NCBI RefSeq assembly: GCF_000276665.1
Contig: NW_004955502.1
Coordinates: 5,461,023 to 5,525,022, forward strand
Source of the DNA: Chinchilla lanigera
Lineage: Eukaryota > Chordata > Mammalia > Rodentia > Chinchillidae
Reading direction: 5' to 3'
Length of the DNA stretch: 64,000 bases
The notes beneath the pieces were generated by a model that was not told the DNA's origin, made no database searches, and was given only the letters and a program-made list of their open reading frames with translations. Made by a program: the position numbers and the translations under genes. This document shows positions 11,072 through 22,799 of this stretch, piece by piece (the first letter of the stretch is position 1; every line of letters begins with the position of its first letter).

Positions 11072-12327
11072 TATCATTAATACTTCTGAGGATTTTCTTA
11101 AGGCAGGAACAGGGGTTTTCAGTGTAAAACAAGATGGACTAAGGTATACAGGAGCTTAGATACCTCTATGAATTCTGAATAAAGAATGATAAGCAGCTGT
11201 CTGAAGATTCTGAACAATGAAACCGTACTACACAGGTAAACTTAGGAAGCTCAAACCCAGCAGCCAGCCCAGCTCTGGACATATTGCCCCTTCCCCCTCT
11301 TCATTCCTTCCTTACCTTTACCCAGGGAAGACTCAGTATCTGATCTCATGGATATGTGCAGTGTCCAGACTACGTGTAGCCACAGTGTGCGTCTTTTCCC
11401 CTAGTTTCCTCAGTAGCCCTGCTGTGAGGGCTGCCCACTATGGAGCTGTCTGTTGAAGTGTGAGGGGTCATGGGCTTTGGAATCCCAAAGACCAACCTGT
11501 GCTCTGCCCAGATGAACCAAGAGGAGGAGTCGCTGCTGGCCAAAGGATGCATGGTGTGGATTTCCTAATACTTTTCTCTCTCTTCTTTCACAGCATTCTC
11601 TGAGAGAAGCCCTCAGTCAAACCTTACAACTTAGCTGGCTAACACTCTGAAAGATGCATATGTTTCAGGCCTACAGACCTCGGACTGCAGAGTTGGAGAT
11701 TCCCAGGGGAAGTCTTGGAGAAGATGGGACAGAAGAAGGAATCCCATAATTATGTGCATGAACTGACACAAGCACTGGGCAAAGTCATAACCTGGGAGTG
11801 GGAAGACACAAAGTGCAGCAAGGGCTTTGGGCAGCCCTGTGAGCCCCAGGATACCATCGGAAGCATGGCCAGGCCTAAACATGTCACAGAGGCTGTGACA
11901 CCTAAGTTAAAGTTACAGCACAGCTGTCAAAAGGCAGGGAAGAAGGTGCCCTGAATCTAACTGGGCAGCCCGGCTGTGCGACAACCACAAAAACAGCAGC
12001 AGCAACAACAAAGCAACACTCTCTAAAGGATTTTAACAAAATACGTATTTTTGTAATGATTCTCAGTCCAAAATTACTGGACATAAAAAGACCTGGGGAA
12101 ATATGACCTATAATAAGACCAGTTGTCAAGGGAAAAGACAATCAAGAGAGGACAGCCCTGAGATAATTCACATATGCAATTTTCACAGTCTAAATGCAGC
12201 TACCAGAACCTGGAGGTAAAATGTAGACCGTAATTACCCTTAAAATGAAGGGATAGTGGCTTTCATCAAACAAATAGAAACTCTAAAAGAACAAACTGGC
12301 AAGTTTTAAACATAAAAGTATATTATT
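11072..12327. other. GC-richer unique block with exon-like signals
   Basis: This is less AT-rich than its surroundings. A strong-looking splice acceptor, a pyrimidine tract ending in TTTCACAG, lies at 11571-11593. A 79-codon plus-strand ORF at 11715-11954 follows. The ORF has no recognisable domain, and another ORF overlaps it on the opposite strand. It could be a lncRNA exon, an old ERV internal fragment or unique sequence. I cannot assign a function. Confidence 0.3.
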
Positions 12328-12988
12328 TGTGATGGATTGACAGCTGGTGGTCAACTTCTAACACCCACCTGAACTGAACCAGCGTGGTGCTGGGTGTGGA
12401 GAGTCCACCTGAGGATTGTTACCAACAACATAAAAAGGAGAACTGGAGAGGAAGAGGTGGGGCTGTTGGCTCTCCAGGAGGAGCTTGTTATGTTGGTTTT
12501 CCTGATATGAACTTAGCTGTTCTCATCATCAGAGGTGCACAGGACCTCATTGTTGTTGAGCATGGCTATGCTACTTTTGGGAGCTCTGGTCCTTAATTTG
12601 AGCATTGCTTCCTGGCTCCAGTGAAGATCCCTCAGACTCCTGGCACAGATCCTTCATAGCACTGGTACAGACTTTCTAGCTTCCACTGCTGACCTTTGGG
12701 TCTTCCCAGTGCAGAACTGTGAAACAGACCTGCATGAGACATTGTTGTGGACCCTTTGCCTCCAGTTGGACTTATGGGGTACATTGCGATGGGCTCTAGG
12801 CTGTAGCTGGACTCATGCAGGACATTGCCATGAGACCCAGGCCCTCAGCTGGATTCTTTGGGCTTTTAGTGTGTGGACAGATTTCTTGCACTCTTTTATA
12901 TTTGACTCTTTGGGTGACTATTATAAAATACTCCTATAAATTATGTGTCCTGTATGAAATTGTTTCCCTTGCAAATCCTGACTCAACA
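12328..12988 (+). mobile_element. LTR-like repeat, TG...CA bounded, with ~42-bp internal repeats
   Basis: Starts TGTGATGGATTGACAGC and ends CTGACTCAACA. The flanking pentamers TTATT (12323-12327) and TTATC (12989-12993) could be a decayed 5-bp target duplication. It shares long blocks with 60936-61380 on the same strand, for example 'cagcgtggtgctgggtgtgg', 'gaggattgtt(a/g)cca' and 'gcttcctggctccagtg'. Bases 12731-12856 hold three degenerate ~42-bp units, each with an (a)cattg motif and an 'agctggact'-like motif. TATA-like sequences occur at about 12430 and 12920. It looks like a solo LTR, but the family is not recognised. Confidence 0.55.
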
Positions 12989-13059
12989 TTATCTAAAGTA
13001 GAGATTTTACTACATAGGCTTAATAGTAAATGGTGATAATAGAGGGGGAAATTCTGTGG

Positions 13060-13760
13060 TATTAAAGATTGATCAACAGAATCCATCCAGTTTGAGGAAT
13101 AGACAGATGAAATACTTTTAAAGAAAATATATTAAAAGCAAAGCTTCAGAGAACTGTGAGACAGTAACAAAAGCCTTGCCATCCATTTGATATGACACCC
13201 AAAGAGAGAGAAGAGAGATGTTGGTGAGAAAAGTGGCTTCTGAAAACTTCCTAAATTTAGGTAAAGATATTAAAGATATTAGAGATTTGAGAACCTTGTC
13301 AAAATAAAACTGGATAAACAAGAGAAACATATCTGTCTGTACTATAATTAAACTATTTTAAGTCAAAACTCAAGCAAAAACCATTCTAATTCATTGCAGG
13401 TAAAGGGAAATGGAGTACGAATAGGATAACTGAGGAGGAAAGCAGGGTGAACAAAGAACCCCAAAAATGCTGATGGAAGAGAATCCAGCACACAGAATTC
13501 ATTACCCAGCAAAATATGTGCCAGTGATGAGGATAGAGTACAGATATTAAGATAAACAAAAACTAGGAAAAATTTTTGTCAGCAGTTCTGGCCCTGTACG
13601 AAAATGCCAATGAAAGTCGTCAGGCTGAAGGAAAAATCATAGCAGGGGTAAACCATTAACTTCACCAGTGAAAGAAGGACAGCAAGCACAGGAAACACTT
13701 GAGTAAATATAGAGACTTTTATGTGCTTTGAACTATGCATGAAAAATAAAATGGAAAGTT
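13060..13760 (+). mobile_element. Ancient L1M fragment
   Basis: Landmarks match old mammalian L1: 'gagaactgtgagacagtaac', 'ggcttctgaaaacttcctaa' and 'attcattacccagcaaaata', and 'gtcaggctgaaggaaaaatc' later on, in the expected order. Heavily mutated with no ORF. Confidence 0.65.
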
Positions 13761-13984
13761 ATATCCTTTGTCAGGGCTTTCTATATAAATACATATAAAT
13801 ATGTAGACATATAATATAAGTAGGAAAACAAAGGAAGTTTTGTAAAGATTCTTTTTATAATCCCAGTACTGTTGCAAAATCAGCAAAATTATAATTGCTA
13901 ATATGCTTTTATTTAACTTGCAATTGTACACCAATTTCACTAATTATCACCATACTATTTAGTGGCACATATATTTACAGTAAA

Positions 13985-14850
13985 CATTCTATTTAGAGAT
14001 TACATGTTGCCTTTAATAATGTCTCTTTAATCTTTGATAGTCTGGAAAAATTCCTTTGCTTTACTTTGTATTTCATACAGGATAGTTAACATAGTTGTTC
14101 TACTGTCTTCTATTTCTTTCCTGAAAGAAACTGTCAATGAGTCCTCGATTGATCAATATTGCATGTCTCTATCTGTTTTCATGAGAAACCACTTTGAAGA
14201 TAATAATATGTAATACAATAAGCATTGTTTATTTCCTTCCACTTTGTAACTCTGTATTGTCTGTACTGTTCTTTTGCTATTTTGTAAAAGGTTGTCTGTT
14301 AATGTTTTCCTCCTTTTATTTAAAAAAAAATTAATGATTTGAAGGAAACTCAATTATTGCAAGAATGTTCCTCAGTTCTCTTTTGTCTGAATGACTCTTC
14401 ATAATTAAAATCAAGTTATGCATTCTAAGTTGCTGGAATACTACTTAAATAATTTGGTGACCTTTAAATTATATCTCATTTGGACATATTCAATGTCTGT
14501 TTGTCTTTTACTGGTGATGCTGATTTTGTTCACACAGTTAGAATGTCCCCCAGATTCTCTACAACTACTATTTATGCTTTGAAATTAATAAGCAGTATAG
14601 AGTCAGGCAGTTTGAAATTAGGCATTTTGATTTTCATCAAATTTTGTTAACTAGGTTACATAGCCATCAATGATCCTTGCAATCTTTGGAATTTCAAAGT
14701 AGTATTTTTGCAACTTTACTATTCCATGTACATTAACCTGTCAGCACTTTGTTTTAAGAAAGAAACATTTATCTAATCTATCCAGTAATGAGTTTCTATT
14801 TTATTCAAAAATTTACTGGGTGTGTAATATGAACTAAACTTGGTGAATCA
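13985..14850 (-). mobile_element. Ancient LINE-1 remnant, minus strand
   Basis: 'tagagtcaggcagtttgaaa' followed by 'ttaggcattttgattttcat' is the antisense of a characteristic L1 ORF2 C-terminal passage. 'tctttgatagtctggaaaaa' around 14030 also looks like old L1. Fragmentary, and the limits are approximate. Confidence 0.45.
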
Positions 14851-15451
14851 GAGCCCTTCAGTCTTTCTTGAGTCCTCATGCTTTTGCACTGTCCTTACAA
14901 CATAAAAGGAAATTCTAAGTTTATCTTGGGCAGTCTCTGCCCAATCCTGAAAAAAGCCATTTCTCCACTACCTCTGATTCCTTAAAGTGAGAAGTGGTAT
15001 GCATCATTTTCATGGGCATTGTGATTTTTCAATGGAAAAAGACTGGCTAAATTCATGAGTCATCATTTTGTTTTATTTTATTTCTCTAGCTTGAGCTTAA
15101 TTAGTCAAAATATTGCTATTAGTTAGTTAAATTTGTTCTTTCTTCTACCTATTCAGTGTGATTATGTTATTCATTTACAATGATAGTTACTTTTTTCCTT
15201 TTGTTTGTACTCCATTTCTCAGTTCTTTCTTTGTTGATTTAATTTTGAGCTACTTCTAATGCTAATCAAAAAGCAAAGTCAGACAAATGTTACTGCATTC
15301 TTGTCTAAGCCTTTTCCTTCTATCCCAAAGCTACAGGTAAGCAACTGCTCAGGGTTCTAGTTTGCCAATCTGTCTTTTCTTTTATAAAATAAGTAGATTC
15401 CTGTAGATTTTATTATTTTCCCTCTGTCTTATACCAGTGTAAAAACAATGT

Positions 15452-15490
15452 ATGTATATATATATGTATATATATATATATATATATACA
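15452..15490. repeat. (AT)n-rich microsatellite
   Basis: TATATATGTATATATATATA-type run, with a pure AT core at 15468-15487. Confidence 0.95.
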
Positions 15491-15919
15491 TATTGTGCAC
15501 TTTACTTTTCAAATATATTACATATTATAAAATATGTCATAGTACTTTTGTGGCTCAGTCCAGTTAGTTTTTACATAACTTCTTCATTTGACAGATGGAC
15601 ATATCCGTTTGCATGTGTGCTTCATATTTTATTCAATTAGTCTCTTACAATTGGATGTTTAAGTCATTTATAATGACTGACAATTATAAGTAGTTTCACT
15701 GAATGACTTTGGGCGAGGCTTTCCTACTGGAGGCATATCTTCAGAATTAATTCTCAAAATAAAGACTAGCCAATCAAAAGCCAATAGGTAGATTTCCAGA
15801 CTTTGGAAATTCCCCTCCACGATGGTTGCTGTACTTTAGTCTCCCTAGCAAACTGTGGGAGTGGCTGCTTCCTGACACTTTTCCCTTCACCAACATCCCC
15901 TCACAGAACAGGTAAACCT

Positions 15920-16760
15920 TTAAATTTTGAACATGTTAGTACTTTCATGAGTGAATTTGAGGATATGTGTATATATTAAAATATTTTATAATCCTGTGTG
16001 TGTGTGTGTGTGTGTGTGTGTGCATATATGGCTATTCTAGAGTCCATATCAGCAATAGGGTTTATGATCTCTATGTTGGATTAGGACTCCATATCATGTA
16101 AACCACTCACCTTTCTAGATTTTCTTTCTTTTGCAATTATTAAAATGTATTTATATATTGGGATCACTAACTCTCCATCAGTGATACATGTTGTAAATAT
16201 CTTCTCATAGCTTGACTTTTTCCTTTTGATTTTGTTTAGGACATACTTTTTGTCCCCATGAAAATTACATATATAAATTATTTATTATGAACATTCAGAA
16301 GAATATCTTTATCTATTATGTTTATATACATGACTATATAAATATTTACAGATGGAAATATTTATGAAGTCTAAAGGAAGAATATTTTTAGAATGTATCT
16401 TAATTTTAATTTATAGTTAGAAAGCTCTTCTCTACACACTTATTATAAAAGAATCCTTTCAAATTTTGAGTACTTGGACAGTTTCATACATCACAGTGAC
16501 ATCTCTGATTCATCTGGGTTTCTTTTATGTAGGTTTTGAGGAAATCATTTAATTTTATTTTTCAAAATGTTTATTCAAATGTCCCAATACCATTTACTTA
16601 AAAGCCCAGCAATTTCAGATGTTCCTTTGTCACATTTGTGTATGTACTTGGGTCTAATTCTGGTTTTGCTCATTGATGTAGTGTACCTTACAATTATAAG
16701 GGCTGGGGCTGTGTGTTATGTTTAATATATCTGAAAAATACTCCTATTCATAGCTCTACC
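15920..16760 (-). mobile_element. Ancient LINE-1 (L1M-like) remnant
   Basis: 'catctgggtttcttttatgt', 'aatgtcccaatacca', 'ttcctttgtcacatttgtgt' and 'gtctaattctggttttgctc' follow the antisense order of an L1 ORF2 C-terminal/3' region. The copy is old, with a TG microsatellite inside. Confidence 0.5.
15995..16022. repeat. (TG)n microsatellite
   Basis: About 13 uninterrupted TG units. Confidence 0.97.
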
Positions 16761-16794
16761 TTTTCCAGTGGTGTTCTAGGTATGGTTTCTATCT

Positions 16795-16929
16795 TTCCTG
16801 AGGTAAAATTGACCATGGAAAAACTATACATTTGTAGTGCACAAGTTCATCATTTTATACATGTATTATGAACTAATCGCTACAATAAAGTTCATTAACA
16901 TAGTCTTAATCTCACATAGTTACTATCTT

Positions 16930-16971
<42 letters not shown>

Positions 16972-17215
16972 GCACATGTAGTGATAATGCTTAGGATCTA
17001 CTCTCCCGGCAAATTTCAAGGGTGTAATATATTACTTATAGTATTTTACAGTAGATCTCCATAAATTTTCTCATATAATTGAAACATTACAGCCCTTGAC
17101 AACCATCTCTCCTCCCTCTCAGTAACCTTCTGGCAAGCATCAATCTAGTCTCTGCTTTTATGAGTTTGATTATTTTATATTGTACATATGAGTGAGAAGA
17201 AGGAATATTTCCAAG
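16795..17215 (+). mobile_element. L1M 3'UTR-like repeat with TG microsatellite
   Basis: 'gaggtaaaattgaccatgga', 'acaagttcatcattttatac', 'cagtaaccttctggcaagca' and 'tgagtttgattattttat' match the well-known 3' region of old mammalian L1 (L1M). It is expanded by the TG array at 16932-16968. Confidence 0.55.
16932..16968. repeat. (TG)n microsatellite
   Basis: About 18 uninterrupted GT units inside an old LINE 3'UTR. Confidence 0.98.
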
Positions 17216-17221
17216 CTTTTT

Positions 17222-18095
17222 ATCAGGTTGGTACAACTGAGATACCAGAATCATATAAAGACATCACAAAGAAGCAAATTATAGACTCATATCACCAGTG
17301 AACATAGATGCAAAACTCTTTAACCAAATACTAGCAAATAATTCAACAGTACAATCACACACCTTTGTTGTCATAAATATGTTAAAACTAGACATACATA
17401 TATATGACCATTGGGATAAAGAGAAAATAAAAGGCAAATATAAGAAATATTTCTAGATAAATCAAACAAAAACACAACTTATCAAGACATAAAAATGCAG
17501 CAAAAGTAATATTAGGAGGGAAATGTATAGCAATGAACACCTACCTTAAAAAGAAGCAAAGTCTAAAATAAATAATCTGACCCTATACTTTCAGTTACTA
17601 GAGAAAGAAGAAAAAACTAAACTGAAATTTAGCCAAATGAAGATTTAGCAGAATTAAATCAAATGTAGAGTAAAAATAACAGGAAAAATGTCAAAGCTAA
17701 ACAGTTTTATGTTTTATAAAATTCAGAAATGGATTAACTAAACGAAAAAAGGAAGAAGACTCAAATAAATAAAATTAGAAATGAAAGAGGAGACATTACA
17801 ACATGTCTCAGAAATAAAAGGATCATAAAGGGGTACTATGAACAATTATACAACAATAAATTTGATAACATGGATATATTCATAGAAGCAACGTACCAAA
17901 GCAGAATTGAGAAAAAATTAACAAAACTTAGACCACAGACAAATAAGGAAACTGAATCAGTTGTCAGAAACCTGTCAACAAAGACAACTTCATGTGAGAA
18001 TTCCATCACATCCCCAGAAAACTGCCAAAACTCTGCAAAAGTACAACTAGAGTACTTCCAAAATCATTTCATGAAACCAACAGCATTCTAATACC
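17222..18095 (+). mobile_element. LINE-1 ORF2 remnant (internal part)
   Basis: 'ctttttatcaggttggtaca' to 'aactagcaaataattcaaca' style sequence at 17222-17350, then 'gggtactatgaacaattata' and 'ttgagaaaaaattaacaaaa' at 17830-17950 follow L1 ORF2 landmarks, with the order of the two parts disturbed. A 73-codon open stretch at 17870-18091 is ORF2-like only. Inactive. Confidence 0.55.
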
Positions 18096-18559
18096 AAACC
18101 CCAGCTATTTTTATACATTTATTTTTCCCTGTTGATTTAATCAGCTCTGGAAAATCCTCTATGGCATTTTTATTTATATCATTTTAAAATACTACATTAA
18201 CCTAGGGAGAATTTATATCTTGATTCTGTATTAATGTTTAAAGATGTATTTTATTCATCTTTACTTTGTGAAGTTCCAAGGTTTTTTTACGTTTTTATGT
18301 GTCCGACCATTTTATGTTGTTTATTCCTAGTAATAGTTTATCATATTATTATTACATGAAGTTTTTCCATTTGTTTGATCAGCCACAGACTTAGTTTTGA
18401 CAGTTTTGAGAGGTAGCGGGTGGATATTGTGTAGGATGACCCTCTGCTGAAATTTGACATTTTTCTGTTTGGAGTTTGGAGTTTTGTGGAAGGGGAATCA
18501 TAGAGATGAACTGCTATTTTTATCAACTCATACCATTTCAAAATGAACTATTTTGATAT

Positions 18560-21500
18560 TAACTTCATTACTTGCCTGAAGTAGCAGTGATCAGGCTCCT
18601 CCACTGTGGAGGACTCTTTTACAGATAATTTGCAGTACTCTTTGACAGATAATTGCCAAAGAAATGGGGACTGATGTGCCTTCTTGAAAGCAGAATATCA
18701 ACATAAATTATTTAAAGTTTTTCTTCGTAATAGTCATCAGTCTCCTCTAATTATTCAATCATTGTGTATGTATATATGTATACATGATTATTTAACTTAT
18801 ACTTTAGATTATAATCCAATATTGTTCCATCCTGTTATGCAAGCTATTCAGACTTTAAGCACTGGGAACTATTTCAATTGGTTTTGTTAGACTGAGCACG
18901 ACACAGTATCCTTTTTGGCACTTTAAAATGTTCCGGGGATGTTAAATATTTCCTGTCCCAGTTCTAGAATCAATAAGTTTTCCAGGAATCCTTACTGACT
19001 TTTGTTGGAAAATTATATTAGAAACCAGATTCCTGACCTTTAGATATGTAATGTGTTTTGGGGATCACTATTCCCAGTCATCCCAGCATACAAAGCAAAA
19101 CAACACATGTACATGTGAATTGATTTTGAAAATGAACTTGCACATTAATTTGTTTGAAAGATACTTTGAGATTTCAAGGTATCATATTTTAATAGTTTTC
19201 AGTTGCAAAAAATATACCCAATACAAGTGTTACCTGCCTGTATCAGTATTTTCATAATGCTATTCAAGCAGAAGAAAATATAAAATGTAACTGTATACTG
19301 ACAGTAAGGAAATTCTTAAACTTAATTCATAACCACAACTTTGCAAGTGACTGGACTGAATTTGAACTTAGAAAGTAAATGATAAATAAAATTCCAATTC
19401 CATCTTTCATAAATAACATTTTGGAGATTTTATGTGACAAGGGACCTTACAATAAAATGTTTGAAAACACATGATCATAGAAAATCTTTAATGATTTTAG
19501 ACTCATGAAATATCTCTTTTAATGTTTTATTTTATTTATCTCCTTTCCTTAGCAAAAGAATATTTTTCATATCAGAAGATAAAAATTTGTAGCTCTAATT
19601 TTGAAATATTTAATTGGTTAGGTATATGGAGTGTGAGTATGATATAAACTTATTCTTAACTTCTGTGTGAGTTTGTAATATGGAATTTAACCAGAATCTT
19701 TGTGGAAATATTGTTCAATTTTTTGTTTGTTCTATTGATTTTGTCACTTAATTTGACTTAAAATGCCATACAAAGTACATGGAATGCCATACAAAGTACA
19801 TTTTCTCAAAGAGAATACATTTTAAGTGGATTTAAAGGCATGGAAATAAATACTAGGAAGACAATCTCATTGTTTCCCTTCTAGATCAACTTACACAAAG
19901 TTGCCAATTGTTTTTGCACATAGAAATAATATTTATCACTTTTCACCACATCCTCATGAAAACCCTCAGGAAGGCAACCTTCCCTTAATATTACCTAGAT
20001 ATACACATCAGCAGTCTCAAGCTATGGTAGAACATGGATCCTCAGAAGAACCTTATTCCATGAAGATATACAGCGTTTGTGCCCCCAATTTACCAGCAGC
20101 CTTGAAGTGCAAATAACAGTGCAAGGGAAGCTCTAAGAACATTTTAAGGCAAATACATGAGTTTTAAAGTTCAGACCGTACCTATTTTGTAGTCTGTGGG
20201 AAATCCAAAATAGAAGTGAAACAGTAACAGAGGTCAGAGAGAGGAGAAACTGGACATGGTAAATTACAAGCCCTGGGACAACGGTTAAAACCTCCTCTCT
20301 GCTAAAAGCGGGAATGAATTTCTTTGGCTCTTTGACTAGCCTCTTGTGTAAGCCTTTCTGCCTTGCCACCCTCCATAACCAGGCCAAAATTACTTGGCTG
20401 TTGTTCCTGATATCCACTTTTTTCTTCTTTTGTTCCTAGAAAATAAAGGACAAATGGGGTCAGCCTCCTGCTTTTCCTAGAAAATCATGCAGTAGTTTCA
20501 GATTGTTGCTTAAAAAACAGAAAGGAACTACAAAGTGCCTCTGTTTTCTAAGTAGAACTTGGAAAAGGAAATGGAGGATTTCAGGTGAGTTATTCCCAGA
20601 CTCTCAACCTAGTGCTTTTAGCCAGCTTCCCAAAGGCCTCTGACTCACCTGAATCCAGGAAGCACGTTTTCTTTAAGGAGATCTGGAAACACATTTACTG
20701 AAAATCCTCTCATCATTCTTGTTAAATAGACTTCCTTCTTTGCTGTTAGGTTAGTGGTAGGGAATTTCTTGCTACAAGGTCTGTAATTTAGGAACATCAA
20801 TGTCTCTCTCTTTCTTTCTCTTTGTTTCTTTCTTTTTTTTCTTTCTTCTTTCTTCCTCAGTTACCCCTCGAAATAGTTTTCACCACAATATATTCAGTCT
20901 TCTGACTCAAGAATGTATATTTTCAGTATGTGATGATGTGTGATCACAAACAGTGCCTAATAGGAAAATTGTACATAAAATTCCCCTGGAAAATGACCAT
21001 TACACTTATTTACTTCCTGTCATCAGTCGGATATCACAGTCTTTGTGCGTCCTTTCCCCTCAATTCCATTCAGGCTGTTAGCACTTGCTAGAATTCTATT
21101 TTCTTGGTTTTTCTATTCTTTTTCTCTTTTTCCTGTTTTAGAAACAATATCATTTCTGAACTATTCCCTACATATGACCCTAAGTCAATTTTTTCTGTCT
21201 GGTCTAGTAGGATGTGAAATATAGAGAATGAGCTAATGTTTTTCCAAAACATGTATTAGTTACCAGAAAATGCTCATTCTTTCAAATGTAACTGTGGATT
21301 ATAAGTAATATAACTAAAATTAAATAATATAAAGCTAATAGAAAGAGTGGAATTAATTATATTGCACAAATATGAGCAAAAAGTTAATTGCATTTGGAAA
21401 AATATAATTTGAAGGACAAGTATTAATAGGAACTGAGAGAGATATATCATATTAATAAAAAGACAAATATGGTAGAAGTATTAACTATACATTCGTTAGA

Positions 21501-21730
21501 CCACTAAGAAAAATCTTAACATTTTTATCAAAAGATCAGTGGACACAATGGCCACAATTTAGTGAAATTAGAATTCAAAACAAAACATTGACATATATAA
21601 CATTTAGAAGCCAAAAACTTCAGTTTTAATAAATCATGCACTATAGCATGGACAGCAAACTGTAAAATATTAAAACCTGAAATAAAGTGAAATCATAACA
21701 CATGAAAACTGGTGAGTATAACAAAATTAT
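18560..21730. other. Large AT-rich region without recognised gene
   Basis: No gene or clear repeat found. Small features: a 22-bp tandem duplication 'aatgccatacaaagtacatg' at 19762-19803, a pyrimidine-rich tract at 20805-20860 and an unsupported 94-codon minus ORF at 20133-20417. Confidence 0.4.
20800..20862. repeat. Pyrimidine-rich (TTTC)n low-complexity tract
   Basis: CTCTCTTTCTTTCTC-type run, almost entirely C and T on the plus strand. Confidence 0.9.
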
Positions 21731-21736
21731 AAAAGT

Positions 21737-21768
21737 AACAATTGTAAATGCTAACATTTACAATTGTT
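21737..21768. repeat. Perfect 14-bp inverted repeat with 4-nt loop
   Basis: The arm AACAATTGTAAATG is followed by CTAA and then CATTTACAATTGTT, its exact reverse complement. No recognisable element surrounds it. Confidence 0.95.
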
Positions 21769-22044
21769 TTAACTCTCTACTCAGATACAGCCTTTGTCCT
21801 TAGCAGGTGGTAATTGCCTCCATTTTTGCTTAATTTTGTTTGAAGTCCACTGGACATTATTTTACAAATAGCTGCATTGGTAGACATTTTCTTTTAAGGT
21901 TCTGTCTACCTGTATTTTAGAAGGTGAGATTAGCATTTAAAGCTCTGGTTCCCCAAATTGCTCCTGCCTCCCAATTCTCTGTTCCAGTGACTTCAGGGAG
22001 TACCCAGGTCATTGCACACCCTCCCTCCTGCAGACACACTCAGG

Positions 22045-22350
22045 CATGTTTTCTTCTAAAAGTGTGTTCTACAGACTGGTGCTGTGCATACAACTCTTGT
22101 TACCAATCTGCTGAGCACAGAAAGGAGGAGATGCTGATAGACTCAGTAATTTCACAGGGTGAGTTTACATTTACAGAAACTAATAACAAGATATCAGTAA
22201 ATTTGTATTAGCACATTTTTCCCCATTTATTCCTCTTACTTTTATTACGTCTCACCAAAGGATTGGCCTGCAGCAGAATGCAACCCCAAGAACAGAAACT
22301 AGTGCTTCCCGAGAGACAGTTTAAGAAGTGCTGCTTTAGTACGTTGAATA
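22045..22350 (+). mobile_element. Possible MER5-like hAT-Charlie relic
   Basis: 'aaaagtgtgttctacagact' resembles the start, and 'agtttaagaagtgctgcttt' the end, of MER5-type nonautonomous hAT elements. The middle is weakly similar, so this is tentative. Confidence 0.4.
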
Positions 22351-22388
22351 ACTTTTCTGGCAATGTTTCTTACACCTTTAAGAATCCA

Positions 22389-22721
22389 TCATGAACAGCT
22401 GCCTAGGAACTGGTAAGTGAAACAGCAGCTCTGAATCCAAACGCTTGTAACACCATTACAGTTCACTGGGGCACCTGAGCTCCTTTTTCCCTTCTCACGA
22501 GGCTCTTCGTCACCCACACGCTGCACCCACGCCTTCATGTGAGAACAAATAAGCAGCGCCAGATAGCGAGCTGGGCCTGTGGAAGCCACGGCAAACAAGA
22601 GACTCACTCCTCGCCTTCCCAGAACAGCGTTTAATGAGCCAGTACCGCGCTGCCCTTGGCTTTTCATCCTCCACACGGCTTCTGAAACCTGCTCTATGAA
22701 AACAAAGCTGGTGTTCAGCAC
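22389..22721 (-). other. CpG-rich patch with unassigned 110-codon ORF
   Basis: An island of roughly a dozen CpG sites in about 280 bp within an otherwise CpG-poor window. Two minus-strand frames are open (22389-22721 and 22510-22794). No domain, signal peptide or membrane segment is evident. An open frame in two overlapping registers argues for composition rather than coding. It could be a lncRNA exon, a regulatory element or an unrecognised repeat. Confidence 0.3.
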
Positions 22722-22799
22722 ATAATGATAATTTTATTCTACTTAAAGATATAATGAAAAATATTATTTCTTCTGTATTAGTACACATTTGCAATGGGT

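Noticed and set aside
3927..11132. Shared peptide AAKAPAWQAQG/EFGSR in ORFs at 3927-4163, 10920-11132, 49178-49537 and 51010-51222
   Set aside because: It is the translation of the ID SINE in one frame, not a protein family.
5640..16968. AC, AT and TG dinucleotide arrays as possible Z-DNA regulatory sites
   Set aside because: Ordinary mammalian microsatellites. Nothing nearby suggests a promoter.
20133..20417. 94-codon minus ORF as a gene
   Set aside because: No domain, and it contains nothing resembling conserved protein sequence. Consistent with chance.
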